Notes: generated from the sequence alone by a model not told the origin. A stretch of 64,000 nucleotides of DNA from Roseateles puraquae (GCF_002205845.1 NZ_NISI01000001.1:682001-746000); one strand, 5' to 3'; shown: positions 8,592 through 18,341, counted from the first letter of the stretch. A program made the numbers and translations.

Positions 8592-9662
8592 TCAGTAGGC
8601 CAGCGGCAGGTTGACGCGCTTGCCATCGCGCGCACTCATGTAGAGGGCGATCAAGAGCTCCAGCGACTTCAAACCCTCGCGGCCGTCGGTCTCGGGGGGG
8701 GCCTCGCCACGCAGCGCGCGGATGACGTTGTCGTAGTAGAGCGGGTGGCCGAAGCCGTAGACCGAGGTGGTCTGGTAGCTGGCGTCCTGGATGAGGGCGT
8801 CCATCTCATGGGGCGTCTGGAAGTCCCAGTGCTGGATCTCGTTGACGGCCAGGCCGCCCACCCGCACCGAGCCCTTCTCGCCCAGCAGCGTGATGGAGCC
8901 TTCGAGGTTCTTGGGGTAGGTCAGCATGCTGACGTTGACCGTGCCCATGGCGCCGTTGCGCCACTTGAGGGCGGCCACGCCGCTGTCTTCCACTTCGATG
9001 TTGCGCGCCAGCGTGCCGGTGTAGGCCATGACGCTCTCCACGGGGCCGCAAATCCAGTCGAGCAGGTCGACATAGTGGCTGGCCTGGTTCATGAACGCGC
9101 CGCCGTCGAACTCCCAGGTGCCACGCCAGGCGGCGCTGTCGTAGTAGGCCTGGGGCCGGGTCCAGAACACGTTGACGGCCACGTTGTAGAGCCGGCCGAA
9201 GCGCCCTTCCGACACGGCGCGCTTGAGCAGCTGCAGCGTCGGGTTGCGGCGGTTCTGCTTCACGACGAAGAGGCGCACACCCGCGTCGTCGCAGGCCTTG
9301 ACCATGGCCAGGCCGTCCTGCCAGCGGGTGGCCATGGGCTTTTCGGTCATCACATGCACGCCGGCTGCCGCGGCCTCGATGGCCTGGCGGGGATGCAGGC
9401 CGCTGGGCGTGGCCAGCACGACGCAATCGACGCCCAGCTCGCCCTGGGCGCCCAGCAGATCGGTGAGGGACGAGAAAGCGCGGGCGCCGGTCTTGGCCAC
9501 GGCCGCCTGCAGGGCCACCGGGTCGGTATCGCACACGGCCACCAGCACGGCCCGCTCGCCGTGCTTCTTGATGGCCTCCATGTGGTTCTGCGCGATACGG
9601 CCGCAGCCGATCAGCGCAAAGCGCACCAGGCGGTCGGTGACGGGAGGACGGGACGGTTGCAT
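8592..9662 (-). CDS. wbpB: UDP-GlcNAcA 3-dehydrogenase, WbpB-like (Gfo/Idh/MocA family)
   Basis: A 356-residue NAD-dependent oxidoreductase predicted to oxidise C3 of UDP-N-acetylglucosaminuronate. It has the Rossmann motif [12 protein letters not shown] near the N-terminus, the family hallmark TEKPMA about residue 115, and [17 protein letters not shown] containing the catalytic-region His/Asp. In WbpB and WlbA, tightly bound NADH is recycled with 2-oxoglutarate and the product passes to WbpE, whose homologue lies two genes downstream. The start could be ATG 9662 or GTG 9671; neither has a strong ribosome binding site. A gap of 68 bp separates it from the deacetylase upstream, the largest gap in this operon. 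Confidence 0.86.
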   Translation of the reverse strand: MQPSRPPVTDRLVRFALIGCGRIAQNHMEAIKKHGERAVLVAVCDTDPVALQAAVAKTGARAFSSLTDLLGAQGELGVDCVVLATPSGLHPRQAIEAAAAGVHVMTEKPMATRWQDGLAMVKACDDAGVRLFVVKQNRRNPTLQLLKRAVSEGRFGRLYNVAVNVFWTRPQAYYDSAAWRGTWEFDGGAFMNQASHYVDLLDWICGPVESVMAYTGTLARNIEVEDSGVAALKWRNGAMGTVNVSMLTYPKNLEGSITLLGEKGSVRVGGLAVNEIQHWDFQTPHEMDALIQDASYQTTSVYGFGHPLYYDNVIRALRGEAPPETDGREGLKSLELLIALYMSARDGKRVNLPLAY

Positions 9663-9730
9663 GCAGATCACCAGGAGAACGAATGTGCAGCCCGCATTGT
9701 CCCCGGGCTCGGCCCCCCGTGACGCCGGCC

Positions 9731-10690
9731 TCAGTGCGCCAGGTTGCGCAGCAGCCGCAGGCCGAACTTCAGCCGGCTGCGGTCCCAGGGCGTGAAGCGC
9801 GGGATCTGGAAGATGTCGTCCCCGCGGCGCGCGGCCGCCCAGCGGGTGGAGACGGCCGCATCAAAGCCCAGCTCCCGCACGATGCCGGGATGGACGTCGG
9901 GCAGGTAGTCACTCCCCGGCTTGCCGTTCGGGTAAGCGAACAGGCCCACCTTCTCGCCGAGCAGGGCCTGCAGCACGTCGCGGCTGCGGGCGATCTCGTC
10001 GGCAGCCTGCTGCGGCTGAAGCGTGGCGAGGATGGGGTGGCTGACCGTGTGCGCCCCGATCTGCATGCCGGCGGCTCGAAGCGCACGGACCTGCGCGCCG
10101 CTCATCATCAGGTCGTCCGGCGGTGCCACCTCGGCGCGGGTCGCTATCGCGTTGACGCAGGCCAGCCGCGGCTCGGGCGGCAGGTACTTGACGCGGCCGA
10201 TCAGCGCAGCGATGGCCGCGCGGCGATGCGCGGTGTCACCCAGCACATGCTGGCCGAGGTCGTCGCCCCGGCCGTCCTGCAGCCCGCGCAGGTCCAGCGT
10301 GGGCAGCGCACTGCGCCGGATCGACTCGATCAGGGTGTCGTTCCACATCCGGCCGCCGTCCAGGAAGCCGGTGGCCACGAAGAAGCTGCACGGCAGGCCA
10401 TGGCGGCGCAGCAAGGGCAAGGCGATGTCGTGGTTGTCGGCGTAGCCGTCGTCGAAGGTGAGCACCGCAGCGCGTGCGGGCAGACTGCCGTCGGCCAGGC
10501 GCCGGGCGGCCTCGTCCAGCGGCAGCACGTTGAACCATGACTTCACCCAGCCGAGGATTTCGTCGAAGCGGGCGGCATCGACCTCGTCCGGGAAAAGCGG
10601 GTCGGGCTGGGCCAGCACGCGATGAAAGATCAGCACGTTCAGACGCGCCCCAGCGCCTGCGGGCGACAACAGACTGAGCAGCGGCTTCAT
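9731..10690 (-). CDS. Polysaccharide deacetylase (carbohydrate esterase family 4)
   Basis: A 319-residue NodB-fold protein. TFDDGYADN (about residue 98) supplies the catalytic Asp and metal-binding Asp, and IGAHTVSHP further on supplies the two metal-binding His residues, so it should be an active metal-dependent de-N-acetylase. No convincing signal peptide is visible (MKPLLSLLSPAGAGARL), so it may act on a cytoplasmic or membrane-facing intermediate. The start overlaps the stop of the upstream ligase-like gene by four bases (TCAT on the plus strand at 10687-10690). It is distinct from the DUF3473-type deacetylase at 26959-27858; the locus thus has two deacetylases. Confidence 0.85.
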   Translation of the reverse strand: MKPLLSLLSPAGAGARLNVLIFHRVLAQPDPLFPDEVDAARFDEILGWVKSWFNVLPLDEAARRLADGSLPARAAVLTFDDGYADNHDIALPLLRRHGLPCSFFVATGFLDGGRMWNDTLIESIRRSALPTLDLRGLQDGRGDDLGQHVLGDTAHRRAAIAALIGRVKYLPPEPRLACVNAIATRAEVAPPDDLMMSGAQVRALRAAGMQIGAHTVSHPILATLQPQQAADEIARSRDVLQALLGEKVGLFAYPNGKPGSDYLPDVHPGIVRELGFDAAVSTRWAAARRGDDIFQIPRFTPWDRSRLKFGLRLLRNLAH

Positions 10691-12000
10691 GGCTGGGGCA
10701 CGGCCTTCTTCTTGAAACGTTTCGCCAACCAGGGCGGCAGGATGATCACGGGCTCAGGCTTCTCCGTCAGCCAGGCCTTGCGCGCCAGCCAACGCCGGCC
10801 CAGCACCACCATGACCACCATGTTGTACGGCAGGTCCCAGTAGGACAGGCTGAGGAAGGCGCCGCCCACCGCATAGCCCACCAGCGACACCTGCACCATG
10901 GCGCCCAAATCGGACAGCCATTGCGTCTCGGCCTGACGCTTACCCTGCACGCGCAGGTACTTGGCCGAGCCCCAGGCAAAGCCGAACAGCGTGAGGAACA
11001 GGATCAGGCCGATGAAGCCCTGCTCGCCCAGCATCTGGAAGTAGATGCTGTGCGCCGCGTGGACGTCCGACGGGTCAGGCGCATACAGCGCGAAGATCGA
11101 GGCCGTCCAGATGAAGAAGCCGCCGCCGAAGAAGTTGGCCTTGGCCAGGTTCCAGGCCATCCACCAGGCATTGATCCGCCCCATGGCGGAACCGTCTTCC
11201 TGATAGGTCTTGATGGTGCCCATGCGCTCCCACCACTCTGCAGGCATGAACGACAGCATCACGAGGGCCGCCACCATCATGCCGATGCCGGTGACGACCT
11301 TGTTCTTGCTTCGCAGCCACATCACGAAACCCATGGCCGCAATCGCGAGCAAGGCCCCGCGCGAATGGCTGCCCAGCGCGGAGGCGGCCATCATCAGCAT
11401 GCAGAAGGTCATCACGCCCTTGGCCCATTTGGCGTGAAGCTGCATCTGCACGAAGCGCATCAGCGGAATCACCATCACCGCGGCCAGCGCCATCTCGTTG
11501 TTGCCTTCGATGTAGGTGTTGTCAGGCCCCCAGACGCGGTAGCTGCCCCCGGTCGCCACCGTGAACATGCCGCCCTTCACGCCATAGAAGCCGACCGAGA
11601 TGACGTTGACCCATACGAAGAGCATCACGTGACGACGGGTGTAGAGCAGCACCATGGTCACCAGCACCATGAGGTCGATCTTCATCACGCGCTTGTAGAG
11701 CTCGAAGCTGCCGTCCCAGAGCATGGCGAATGGCAGGGTGATGGTGAACCACACCATCAGCAGGATGAGCGTGATGCTCTCGCGGTTCAACGAAAAGTCG
11801 CGCCTGTCCTTGGTGGTGAACAGACCCACGAGGGTGGCACCGCCGATCGCCGCGGCCACCGGCAGGCTCTTGACCTGCCAGGTGAGCTGGTGCGGGTTCA
11901 TGATGCTGATCCACGTCCAGCACAGGATGCCGATCCAGGGCCGGCGGAAGGCTTGCAGGAAGCACCAGCCGATGATGACGAGCAGGACAAGGTCACGCAT
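10687..12000 (-). CDS. Exosortase A-associated O-antigen ligase/polymerase-like membrane protein
   Basis: A 437-residue polytopic protein with about 10-12 hydrophobic segments and the N-terminal pattern LVIIGWCFLQAFRRPWIGIL, then WISIMNPHQLTW, characteristic of the XrtA-system putative O-glycosylation ligase family (TIGR03097). The Wzy_C-like periplasmic region holds GSHSRGALL and DVHAAHSIYFQMLGEQGFIGL, where the His and Arg residues match those of WaaL/Wzy proteins. It may polymerise repeat units or ligate glycan to protein; the sequence does not separate these. The C-terminus is basic (KRFKKK). It overlaps the GT4 gene upstream by 8 bp and the deacetylase downstream by 4 bp. Confidence 0.88.
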   Translation of the reverse strand: MRDLVLLVIIGWCFLQAFRRPWIGILCWTWISIMNPHQLTWQVKSLPVAAAIGGATLVGLFTTKDRRDFSLNRESITLILLMVWFTITLPFAMLWDGSFELYKRVMKIDLMVLVTMVLLYTRRHVMLFVWVNVISVGFYGVKGGMFTVATGGSYRVWGPDNTYIEGNNEMALAAVMVIPLMRFVQMQLHAKWAKGVMTFCMLMMAASALGSHSRGALLAIAAMGFVMWLRSKNKVVTGIGMMVAALVMLSFMPAEWWERMGTIKTYQEDGSAMGRINAWWMAWNLAKANFFGGGFFIWTASIFALYAPDPSDVHAAHSIYFQMLGEQGFIGLILFLTLFGFAWGSAKYLRVQGKRQAETQWLSDLGAMVQVSLVGYAVGGAFLSLSYWDLPYNMVVMVVLGRRWLARKAWLTEKPEPVIILPPWLAKRFKKKAVPQP

Positions 12001-13201
12001 GCAAACGACTTCCCGTGACGGAATGGAACAGGTTCAGTTGACCCTGGGTGGTCTCCTGCCAGCCGAAGCGGCAGGCATAGGCCTGCACCGCCTCGCGGGC
12101 AGGTCGTGACCGCCATAGATCCAAAGCGGCAGCCGCCAGGCCTTGCGGCGAGCGGTCGTGCACGAGGCGGCCCGTGGACGGGACTTCGACGATCTCGGGA
12201 ATGCCGCCCACCGCCGTAGCCACCACGGGCGTTCCGCAGGCCATGCTTTCCAGCAGCACGTTGGGCCACCCCTCGCGCTCGGAGGCCAGCACCAGCATGT
12301 CGGCCGCACCGTACCAGGCGGCGAGCTGATCCTGGGGCAAGGCGCCGAGGAGCTTCACCTCACGCGCCAAGCCCAGGCGCTCAATGTGAGCCTGGAGCTC
12401 ATCGCGCAGCGGGCCGGCACCGATGATGCACAGGCGGGCGTCCAGACCTTGGCTGCGCAGGCGCGCCACCGCCTCGATCACGAGGTCGTGGCCCTTGAGC
12501 GGCACGAGGTTGCCCACCGACACCAGCAGCGGGCTGCCGTCGACGCCCAGCCGCTGGCGCAGCGCGGGCACATCCGCTTCCACGTGAAAGCGGGTCAGGT
12601 CCACACCGTTGCGCAACGCAACCTGGCGGGCGCTGGCCAGACCCAGTTCCTGCATGCGGTCCACCAGCGCCTGGCTGACGCCGATGGAGGCTCCGGCCAC
12701 GCGCGAGGCCCATTGCATGAAGCGCCTGGGCAGCGCGTGGCGGCCGATGAGGTTGATGTCGCTGCCCCGGGCGGTGACGGTCAGCGGCTTGCCAAACCAG
12801 CGTGACAACAGCGCCGCAGCCACGCCGTCGGGGTAGTAGTAGTGGGCGTCGATGACGTCGAAGTCGAAGCCTTCATCCAGCAGTTGCCGCACCGCCCCGC
12901 GGGCACCGAGCGCGAGCATCAGCGGCGCCGTCGTCATTCCCACTTTGGGCAGCAGCAGGTAGCGCGGATGCAGCACGTCCAGGCCGTTGCGCTGCTCGCG
13001 CAGCGGCGTCGCGGCGAAGCGGGCGTAGTCGCCCCAGCGTGGAGCGGCAGACGGGAACCACGGCACCGGCGCCACGACGCGTGACTCGACCTCGCCGCTC
13101 TTGAGCAGTTCACGCAGGCGCGTCTCCACGAAGATGCCATGGCCCGGCCGCACGCTGCTTGGGAACAGCGTGGAGAAGGTCAGCACCTTCAGTGGGCTCA
13201 C
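11993..13201 (-). CDS. Glycosyltransferase family 4
   Basis: A 402-residue GT-B enzyme predicted to extend the lipid-linked repeat unit. The N-terminal acceptor domain starts VLTFSTLFPSSVRPGHGIFVE; the C-terminal donor domain contains SVGNLVPLKGHDLVIEA (about residue 215) and the GT4 signature SEREGWPNVLLESMACGTPVVAT with the conserved EX7E-type acidic pair. The GTG at 13201 is preferred: it overlaps the upstream stop as GTGA, a coupling pattern repeated elsewhere in this locus. An ATG-initiated extension does not fit conserved length. Sugar specificity is not readable. Confidence 0.88.
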   Translation of the reverse strand: MSPLKVLTFSTLFPSSVRPGHGIFVETRLRELLKSGEVESRVVAPVPWFPSAAPRWGDYARFAATPLREQRNGLDVLHPRYLLLPKVGMTTAPLMLALGARGAVRQLLDEGFDFDVIDAHYYYPDGVAAALLSRWFGKPLTVTARGSDINLIGRHALPRRFMQWASRVAGASIGVSQALVDRMQELGLASARQVALRNGVDLTRFHVEADVPALRQRLGVDGSPLLVSVGNLVPLKGHDLVIEAVARLRSQGLDARLCIIGAGPLRDELQAHIERLGLAREVKLLGALPQDQLAAWYGAADMLVLASEREGWPNVLLESMACGTPVVATAVGGIPEIVEVPSTGRLVHDRSPQGLAAAALDLWRSRPAREAVQAYACRFGWQETTQGQLNLFHSVTGSRLHA

Positions 13202-14430
13202 GCGCCGCCTTCCTGAGCCTCGTGCGCCTGCCACGCCTCGACGAGGACGGCACCGAACACATCGGCCGCCACGCGGTGGCCGAAGCGGTCTTCCACCAGC
13301 GAGCGCGCCGCGCGTGACAGCTTCAGGCGCAGAGCCTCGTCGGCCAACAGCCGCAGGGTCGCGTCGGCCAGCGCCTCGGCACCGTCAGCGCGCAGGAAGT
13401 GCGTGCCGTGGTCCACGTCCAGGCCCTCGATGCCGATGCTGGTGGACACCACCGGCAAGCCCATGGCCATGGCCTCGAAGGCCTTGATGCGCGTGCCGCC
13501 GCCCACCCGCAGCGGGATCACAAACGCCTGCGCATCGCGGGCATGGTCGCGCACGTCATCGACAAAGCCCGTGAAGCTCACCCCTGGCACCTGACGCTGC
13601 ACCAGCGAAGGCGGCGGGTTCTTGCCCACGACGCGCAACTGTGCGTTGGGCACCTGGGCGCGCACGCGCGGCCACACGTCCTCGATGTAGAAGCGGATGC
13701 CGTCGACGTTCGCCTCCCAGTCCATCGAGCCGGTGAACACCACCACGGGCACACCGCCGGCCGGGGCCTGCCAGGAGAAGAAGTCCAGGTCGACGCCCGT
13801 CGGGATGGCACGCGCGGTCTTGAGGCCGTCGTTCTTCTCGAACATCTTCGCGTCGCGTTCCGACACGGTCACGACGCGCGTGAAGCCGGCCAGCACCTCG
13901 CGCTCGAAACGGCGCATCTTGGCGGCCTGAGAGCCCCACAGCCAGCGCAGTGCGGCGCTGGACGCGGTCTTGGCATGGCGCTCGAAGATCTCGGCCTCGA
14001 CGTTGTGCGTGAAGCAGACCGTGGCGCCCCGCATCTGGCGCGGACGCAGCACGGCGGCATGCACGAAGTCGAACACGACCACATCGAACGCCTGCGCCGC
14101 CAGCGCCTGCTCCACGGCCGCCACCGCCGCGGGCGTGCGGTCGTTGACCACGTTGATCGGCAGCGCCGACAGCAGGTCAGGGGCGCGCTGCCAGCGTGGG
14201 CGTGGGGCGGCCGGGGCCCAGCCGATGAAGCGGTGGCAAAGGCGCTCGAGCTCGCCCTGCCATTGGCGCTGCTGTTCGGGAGCGGCCGGCGACAGCAGCG
14301 TGATGTCGAAGCGGCCGCTTTCCTTCAGCCCGCGCAGGATGTTGCCGGTGCGGATCTTGCCGCCGGCGTCGGCCGGGAACAGGAAGACCGGCGAGATGAA
14401 CGCGATCTTCAACGGCGAGGGCTGGCTCAC
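13198..14430 (-). CDS. Glycosyltransferase family 4 (second of a pair)
   Basis: A 410-residue GT-B protein beginning LKIAFISPVFLFPADAGGKIRT, a pattern shared with polysaccharide GT4/Stp1-like proteins that bind the donor through a Gly-Gly loop. The donor domain shows VVFTGSMDWEANVDGI and RVGGGTRIKAFEAMAMGLPVVSTSIG, typical of the Glyco_trans_1_4 group. The gene starts at GTG 14430 (GTGA overlap with the dehydrogenase stop) or at TTG 14436; the overlap pattern favours GTG. Its partial similarity to the protein at 24630-25823 suggests an ancient duplication within the locus. It probably adds a different sugar from its neighbour. Confidence 0.86.
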   Translation of the reverse strand: MSQPSPLKIAFISPVFLFPADAGGKIRTGNILRGLKESGRFDITLLSPAAPEQQRQWQGELERLCHRFIGWAPAAPRPRWQRAPDLLSALPINVVNDRTPAAVAAVEQALAAQAFDVVVFDFVHAAVLRPRQMRGATVCFTHNVEAEIFERHAKTASSAALRWLWGSQAAKMRRFEREVLAGFTRVVTVSERDAKMFEKNDGLKTARAIPTGVDLDFFSWQAPAGGVPVVVFTGSMDWEANVDGIRFYIEDVWPRVRAQVPNAQLRVVGKNPPPSLVQRQVPGVSFTGFVDDVRDHARDAQAFVIPLRVGGGTRIKAFEAMAMGLPVVSTSIGIEGLDVDHGTHFLRADGAEALADATLRLLADEALRLKLSRAARSLVEDRFGHRVAADVFGAVLVEAWQAHEAQEGGA

Positions 14431-15743
14431 CAGCAAATGCCCTCGTACTGCGCAAAGCCAGCGGCGCGCAAATCGGCATACCCGTTCAGGTCCACGACAC
14501 GCGCGCCCTTGGCGAGGCTGATGATGCGCTGGCGGGTCTCGGCGTCGGCATGCCCCACGACGACGATCTCGGCGCGCGCCAGGGCCGCGTCGGGCGTCTC
14601 CTGCAGCAGCTTGTCCAGGTGCGGGATCTCGCGGTCGATGTACTCCTTGTTCTTGCCCAGCAGCCGCGCGATCTTGACGAACTTGTCGTAGATGGCGAGA
14701 TCGAAGCCCTTGCCCAGCAGCCGCTCGGCGAGCACCACCAGGGGCGAGTCGCGCAGGTCGTCGGTGCCCGGCTTGAAGGCCAGGCCGAACAGGGCGACGG
14801 GCTTGCGGCCGGCCGCGGCGATCAGGTCGTAGGCGCGACTGATGTGGGCTTCATTGCTGTTCAGCAGCGAGCCCAGCACCGGGATGTCCACGCCGCGCTC
14901 ACGCGCGATGGTGAGGAAGCCCTTGACCTCCTTGGGCAGGCAGGAGCCACCAAAGGCGAAGCCGGGGCGCAGATAGGCCTTGGAGATGTTGAGCTGCTTG
15001 TCCTCGCAGAACAGCGCCAGCACGTCGCGGGAGTCGAGGCCCGCCTCCTTCAGCACCGCGCCGGCCTCGTTGGCGAACACGATCTTCAGCGCATGGAAGA
15101 CATTGCAGAGGTACTTGACCGACTCCGCCACGCCCACGTCGGCCGCCACGAAGCTGCCCGGCACGCCGGTGTAGAGCCGTTTCATGACCTCGACGCCGGC
15201 TTCGTCCAGGCTGCCGACGATGGTCTGCGGCGGGTTGTGGAAGTCGGACACCGACGAGCCTTCGCGCAGGAACTCGGGGTTGAAGACCAGGGACAACCGG
15301 TCACCGATCTTGCGGCCCGCCGCCTGCTCCAGCAAAGGTGCAATGCGGGCCCGCGTGGTGCCCGGAGCGACCGTGCTGCGGATGACCAAGGTGTGCTGCC
15401 CGTCCTTCTTGGCGATCTCGGCACCGATCTGGCCCACCACCGCGTCCAGCGCGGTCAGGTCGGGCATGAAGTTGGGCAGCGCCGGCGTGGCGACCGAGAT
15501 CAGCGAGATCTCGGTGTCTCGGACCGCCCGCGCGACGTCCTGCGTGGCGGTCAGCTTGCCGGCCTTGACCGCCGAGGCGATCAGCTCCTCGATGCCCTCC
15601 TCCACCACGGGCGACTGCCCCGAGGCGATCAGCTCGACCTTGAGCGGGTTGATGTCCACGCCCACCACCTCGTGGCCGAGTTCGGGCAGGCAGGCGCAGG
15701 ACACCGCGCCGACATAGCCGAGACCGAAAACCGAAACCTTCAT
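14427..15743 (-). CDS. algD: GDP-mannose 6-dehydrogenase, AlgD-like
   Basis: A 438-residue nucleotide-sugar 6-dehydrogenase. Residues 1-30 carry the NAD-binding motif VFGLGYVGAVS and the acidic strand end VGVDINPLKV; the catalytic cysteine lies in GFAFGGSCLPKEVK. Features shared with AlgD rather than UDP-glucose dehydrogenases are CNVFHALKIVFANE, LGSLLNSNEAHI and a length near 436. It should oxidise GDP-mannose to GDP-mannuronate using two NAD, which would feed a uronic acid into the polymer. ATG 15743 is chosen over the frame extending to 15839 because homology starts exactly there. It overlaps the GT4 gene by four bases and lies 20 bp below the amidotransferase. UDP-glucose as substrate remains possible. 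Confidence 0.82.
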   Translation of the reverse strand: MKVSVFGLGYVGAVSCACLPELGHEVVGVDINPLKVELIASGQSPVVEEGIEELIASAVKAGKLTATQDVARAVRDTEISLISVATPALPNFMPDLTALDAVVGQIGAEIAKKDGQHTLVIRSTVAPGTTRARIAPLLEQAAGRKIGDRLSLVFNPEFLREGSSVSDFHNPPQTIVGSLDEAGVEVMKRLYTGVPGSFVAADVGVAESVKYLCNVFHALKIVFANEAGAVLKEAGLDSRDVLALFCEDKQLNISKAYLRPGFAFGGSCLPKEVKGFLTIARERGVDIPVLGSLLNSNEAHISRAYDLIAAAGRKPVALFGLAFKPGTDDLRDSPLVVLAERLLGKGFDLAIYDKFVKIARLLGKNKEYIDREIPHLDKLLQETPDAALARAEIVVVGHADAETRQRIISLAKGARVVDLNGYADLRAAGFAQYEGICW

Positions 15744-15763
15744 CCTGTTTGTCCTTGTCGAGA

Positions 15764-17683
15764 TCAGGCCGCGGCGCGCGCCGTGGCGGTGCCCAGGCCC
15801 GCATTGCGCAGGAAGGCGTCGAACATCAGCAGCGCCCACAGCGGCTGGGCATGGTCCAGCGCGCCACGCTCATGCTGGTCGAGCAGGCGGGCGATGGTGG
15901 CGGGGTTGAACCAGCCGGTCTGGGCCAGCGCGCCGTGCTGCAGGGCCTGGCGGGTGTGCTCGCGCAGCGGGCCACGCAGCCAGCGGGCCAGCGGCACTGC
16001 GAAACCCATCTTGGGCCGGTAGAGCACGTCATGCGGCAGCATGGGCTCCAGCGCTTTCTTGAAGATGTACTTGCCTTCCTGGCCGCGCAACTTGACCGCG
16101 GAGGGCAGCGTGGCGATCCACTCCACCAGCGGATGGTCCATCAGCGGCTCGCGCACTTCCAGGCTGTGCGCCATGCTGGCGCGGTCGACCTTGGTGTTGA
16201 TGTCGCCGGGCAGATAGGTGTGGATGTCCAGGTACTGCACCAGCGCGAGCGGGTCGTCGGTGTTGGCGCGGCGGGCGTGGTCGTGGAAGACCTCGCTGGC
16301 ATGCCAGCCCTGCAGCTCGCGCTTGAAGCCATCGCTGAAGAGCTGCTGGCGCAGCGGATCGCGCACCAGGCCCATGGTGTTGAAGTAGGCATCGACCGAG
16401 GTGCGGGCGATGGCCTGGAAGGTGGTCTTGGCGCGGAACACGCGGGGTGCCCAGTCGGCCTTCGGGTAGATCTTGGCCAGCGGCCCGAATACGCTGCGGC
16501 GCAGCGCCAGCGGGAAGACGCTGCGCATGCGCTCTTCCATCATGTGCATCTTGTAGCGACGGTAGCCCCCCAGGCTCTCGTCCCCACCGTCGCCCGACAG
16601 GGCCACGGTCACGTGCTTGCGTGCCAGCTCGCAGACGCGGTAGGTCGGGATGGCCGACGAGTCGGCATAGGGCTCGTCGTACAGGTGGGCCAACAGGTCC
16701 ACGAGACCGAAGTCATCGCTGCTGACCGTCTCGACGCGGTGGTTGGTGCGGTAGCGGTCCGCCACCATCTGCGCGAATTCGGTCTCGTTGAACTTGGGAT
16801 CGTCGAAGCCGATGGAGCAGGTGTTGACCGGTTGGTCGTCGAGCTGGGCCATCGCGGCGACCACGGCGCTGGAGTCCACGCCGCCGGACAGGAAGGCACC
16901 CAGCGGCACCTCGGCCTTCAGGCGCAGCTTGACGGACTCGGTCAACCGACGGCGCAGCTCCTCGGCCGCTTCTTCCTCACCGATCTTGGCGTCCAGCGTG
17001 AACTTGACGTCCCAGTAGCGCTGCGGCGTGCCCAGCGGCTGGCCACGCTTGACGAGCAGGCGGTGGCCCGGCGCAAGCTTCTTGGCGTGCTTGTAGATGG
17101 TGCCGGGGTCCGGCACATAGCCCAGCGCGAAATAGGCCTCGACCGCACGCGGGTCGATCTCCTGGCGCAGGCCACCATGAGCCATCAGGCTCTTGAGCTC
17201 GGAGCCGAACAGCAGCCAGCCGTCTTCCGTGAGGGCGTAATGCAGCGGCTTCACGCCGAGGCGGTCCCGCGCCATGAAGAGGCAGTCGCGCCGGCGGTCG
17301 TGGACCATGAAGGCGAACATGCCGCGCAAGTGGTGCACGCAGTCCTCGCCCCAGTGCTCCCAGGCACGCACGATGGCTTCGGAGTCGCTCTTGGTGCGGA
17401 ACACATAGCCGTGGCCGCGCAGTTCGTCCATCAGCTCCAGGTAGTTGTAGACCTCGCCGTTGAAGACCAGCGCGACCGACTTGTCGTCGTTGAAGATGGG
17501 CTGCTGGCCGGTGGCGATGTCGATGACCGACAGGCGTCGATGGCCGAACCCCACGCCGGGCTCGATGTGGAGGTCGCCTTCATCCGGACCCCGGTGGTGT
17601 TGGGACTCGTTCATCCGGTGCAGGCGCTCCCGCTCGGGAAGACGCTGGCCGCGGGTGTCGAACAGACCGGTGATGCCGCACAT
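15764..17683 (-). CDS. Exosortase A-associated amidotransferase 1 (asparagine synthetase family)
   Basis: A 639-residue class II glutamine amidotransferase fused to an asparagine-synthetase domain. It begins MCGITGLFD, so Cys2 is present as the glutaminase nucleophile after Met removal; HHRGPDE, VFNGEVYNY and SELKSL complete the glutaminase pocket. The synthetase part has LSGGVDSSAV and SGDGGDESLGGY. The N-terminus and length fit the XrtA-associated amidotransferase 1 family (TIGR03108). It is presumed to amidate a carboxyl group on a sugar acid or precursor, a fitting activity beside AlgD-like and WbpB-type enzymes. The open frame reaches 18055, but ATG 17683 is required for Cys2. It heads the operon that continues to 6893 and faces the GtrA gene across 256 bp. 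Confidence 0.92.
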   Translation of the reverse strand: MCGITGLFDTRGQRLPERERLHRMNESQHHRGPDEGDLHIEPGVGFGHRRLSVIDIATGQQPIFNDDKSVALVFNGEVYNYLELMDELRGHGYVFRTKSDSEAIVRAWEHWGEDCVHHLRGMFAFMVHDRRRDCLFMARDRLGVKPLHYALTEDGWLLFGSELKSLMAHGGLRQEIDPRAVEAYFALGYVPDPGTIYKHAKKLAPGHRLLVKRGQPLGTPQRYWDVKFTLDAKIGEEEAAEELRRRLTESVKLRLKAEVPLGAFLSGGVDSSAVVAAMAQLDDQPVNTCSIGFDDPKFNETEFAQMVADRYRTNHRVETVSSDDFGLVDLLAHLYDEPYADSSAIPTYRVCELARKHVTVALSGDGGDESLGGYRRYKMHMMEERMRSVFPLALRRSVFGPLAKIYPKADWAPRVFRAKTTFQAIARTSVDAYFNTMGLVRDPLRQQLFSDGFKRELQGWHASEVFHDHARRANTDDPLALVQYLDIHTYLPGDINTKVDRASMAHSLEVREPLMDHPLVEWIATLPSAVKLRGQEGKYIFKKALEPMLPHDVLYRPKMGFAVPLARWLRGPLREHTRQALQHGALAQTGWFNPATIARLLDQHERGALDHAQPLWALLMFDAFLRNAGLGTATARAAA

Positions 17684-17939
17684 GGGTTGGACCTGATTCA
17701 GCCAATCATGGGTGAGGGGCGCGGCTGCCGGAGCGGCAAGGCGCGGAGAAAGGCGGATTCTTACCGAGCTTGACCTCGACGCCCGGCGATGAGCCCCCCA
17801 GGTGTGACGTGAAGCACGGGTTATCCCCCTGTCCAGGGGATGGATCACTGCAAGCAGCAGGACTGCTTTGCTGCCCCACAGGGCGCCGATACTTTGACGC
17901 CCGCAGCGCCACCCCGCCCTACCCCCTCGCCCCCTCCCC

Positions 17940-18335
17940 GTGATCGCGCAGCTGTTGTCCTTCCTCGGCGTCGGCCTTCTGGCCACCGTGTTGCAGTACG
18001 CGGTGACCGCAGGCCTCGTGCTGGCCCAACTGCTGCCGCTGCTGGCAGCCTCCACCGTGGGCAGCCTCGCGGGCGCGGTGTTGAGCTATTGGGTCAACGC
18101 CCGCCGCACCTTTGCCGACCAGAGCAGCCCGGTACGCGACCGGCGCCAACAGCTTCGCTTTGCGGCCATGGTGGCCCTGGGCTGCGGGCTGAACGCCGCC
18201 TACCTGAAGCTCGGCCTGGTGCTGGGCCTGCACCCGGTCGCGGCACAGATGATGGCCACGGTCGGTGTGCTGGCAGGTAACTTCAGCGTCAGCCGGCTCT
18301 GGGTCTATCGCCGATCGCCCCCCGGGTCGACCTGA
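17940..18335 (+). CDS. GtrA-like membrane protein
   Basis: A 131-residue protein with four hydrophobic helices (LLSFLGVGLLATVLQYAV, LLPLLAASTVGSLAGAVLSY, AAMVALGCGLNAAYL, QMMATVGVLAGNFSV) and the GtrA-family motifs SYWVNARRTF and NFSVSRLWVY. GtrA proteins are thought to flip or pass undecaprenyl-phosphate-linked sugars. The start is GTG 17940; no stronger start lies nearby. It is transcribed away from the amidotransferase at 17683 and converges with the gene ending at 18342, leaving only 6 bp between stops. A second GtrA-like gene lies at 20474-20899. Confidence 0.82.
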   Translation: MIAQLLSFLGVGLLATVLQYAVTAGLVLAQLLPLLAASTVGSLAGAVLSYWVNARRTFADQSSPVRDRRQQLRFAAMVALGCGLNAAYLKLGLVLGLHPVAAQMMATVGVLAGNFSVSRLWVYRRSPPGST

Positions 18336-18341
18336 CGGCCC

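Noticed and set aside
7043-8614. Long plus-strand open frame of 523 codons opposite wbpE and wbpD
   Set aside because: It is antisense to two well-supported genes, has His/Ala/Gly-rich low-complexity content and no domain; a typical high-GC shadow. The same applies to long antisense frames at 2861-4495, 15749-17773, 18402-20486, 39212-40915, 48091-49749 and 60752-62302.
17811-17830. Sigma-54 promoter for the amidotransferase operon
   Set aside because: The minus strand has GG-N10-GC here, but the -24 block reads GGGGAT in place of TGGCAC and it lies 130 bp from the start; likely chance.
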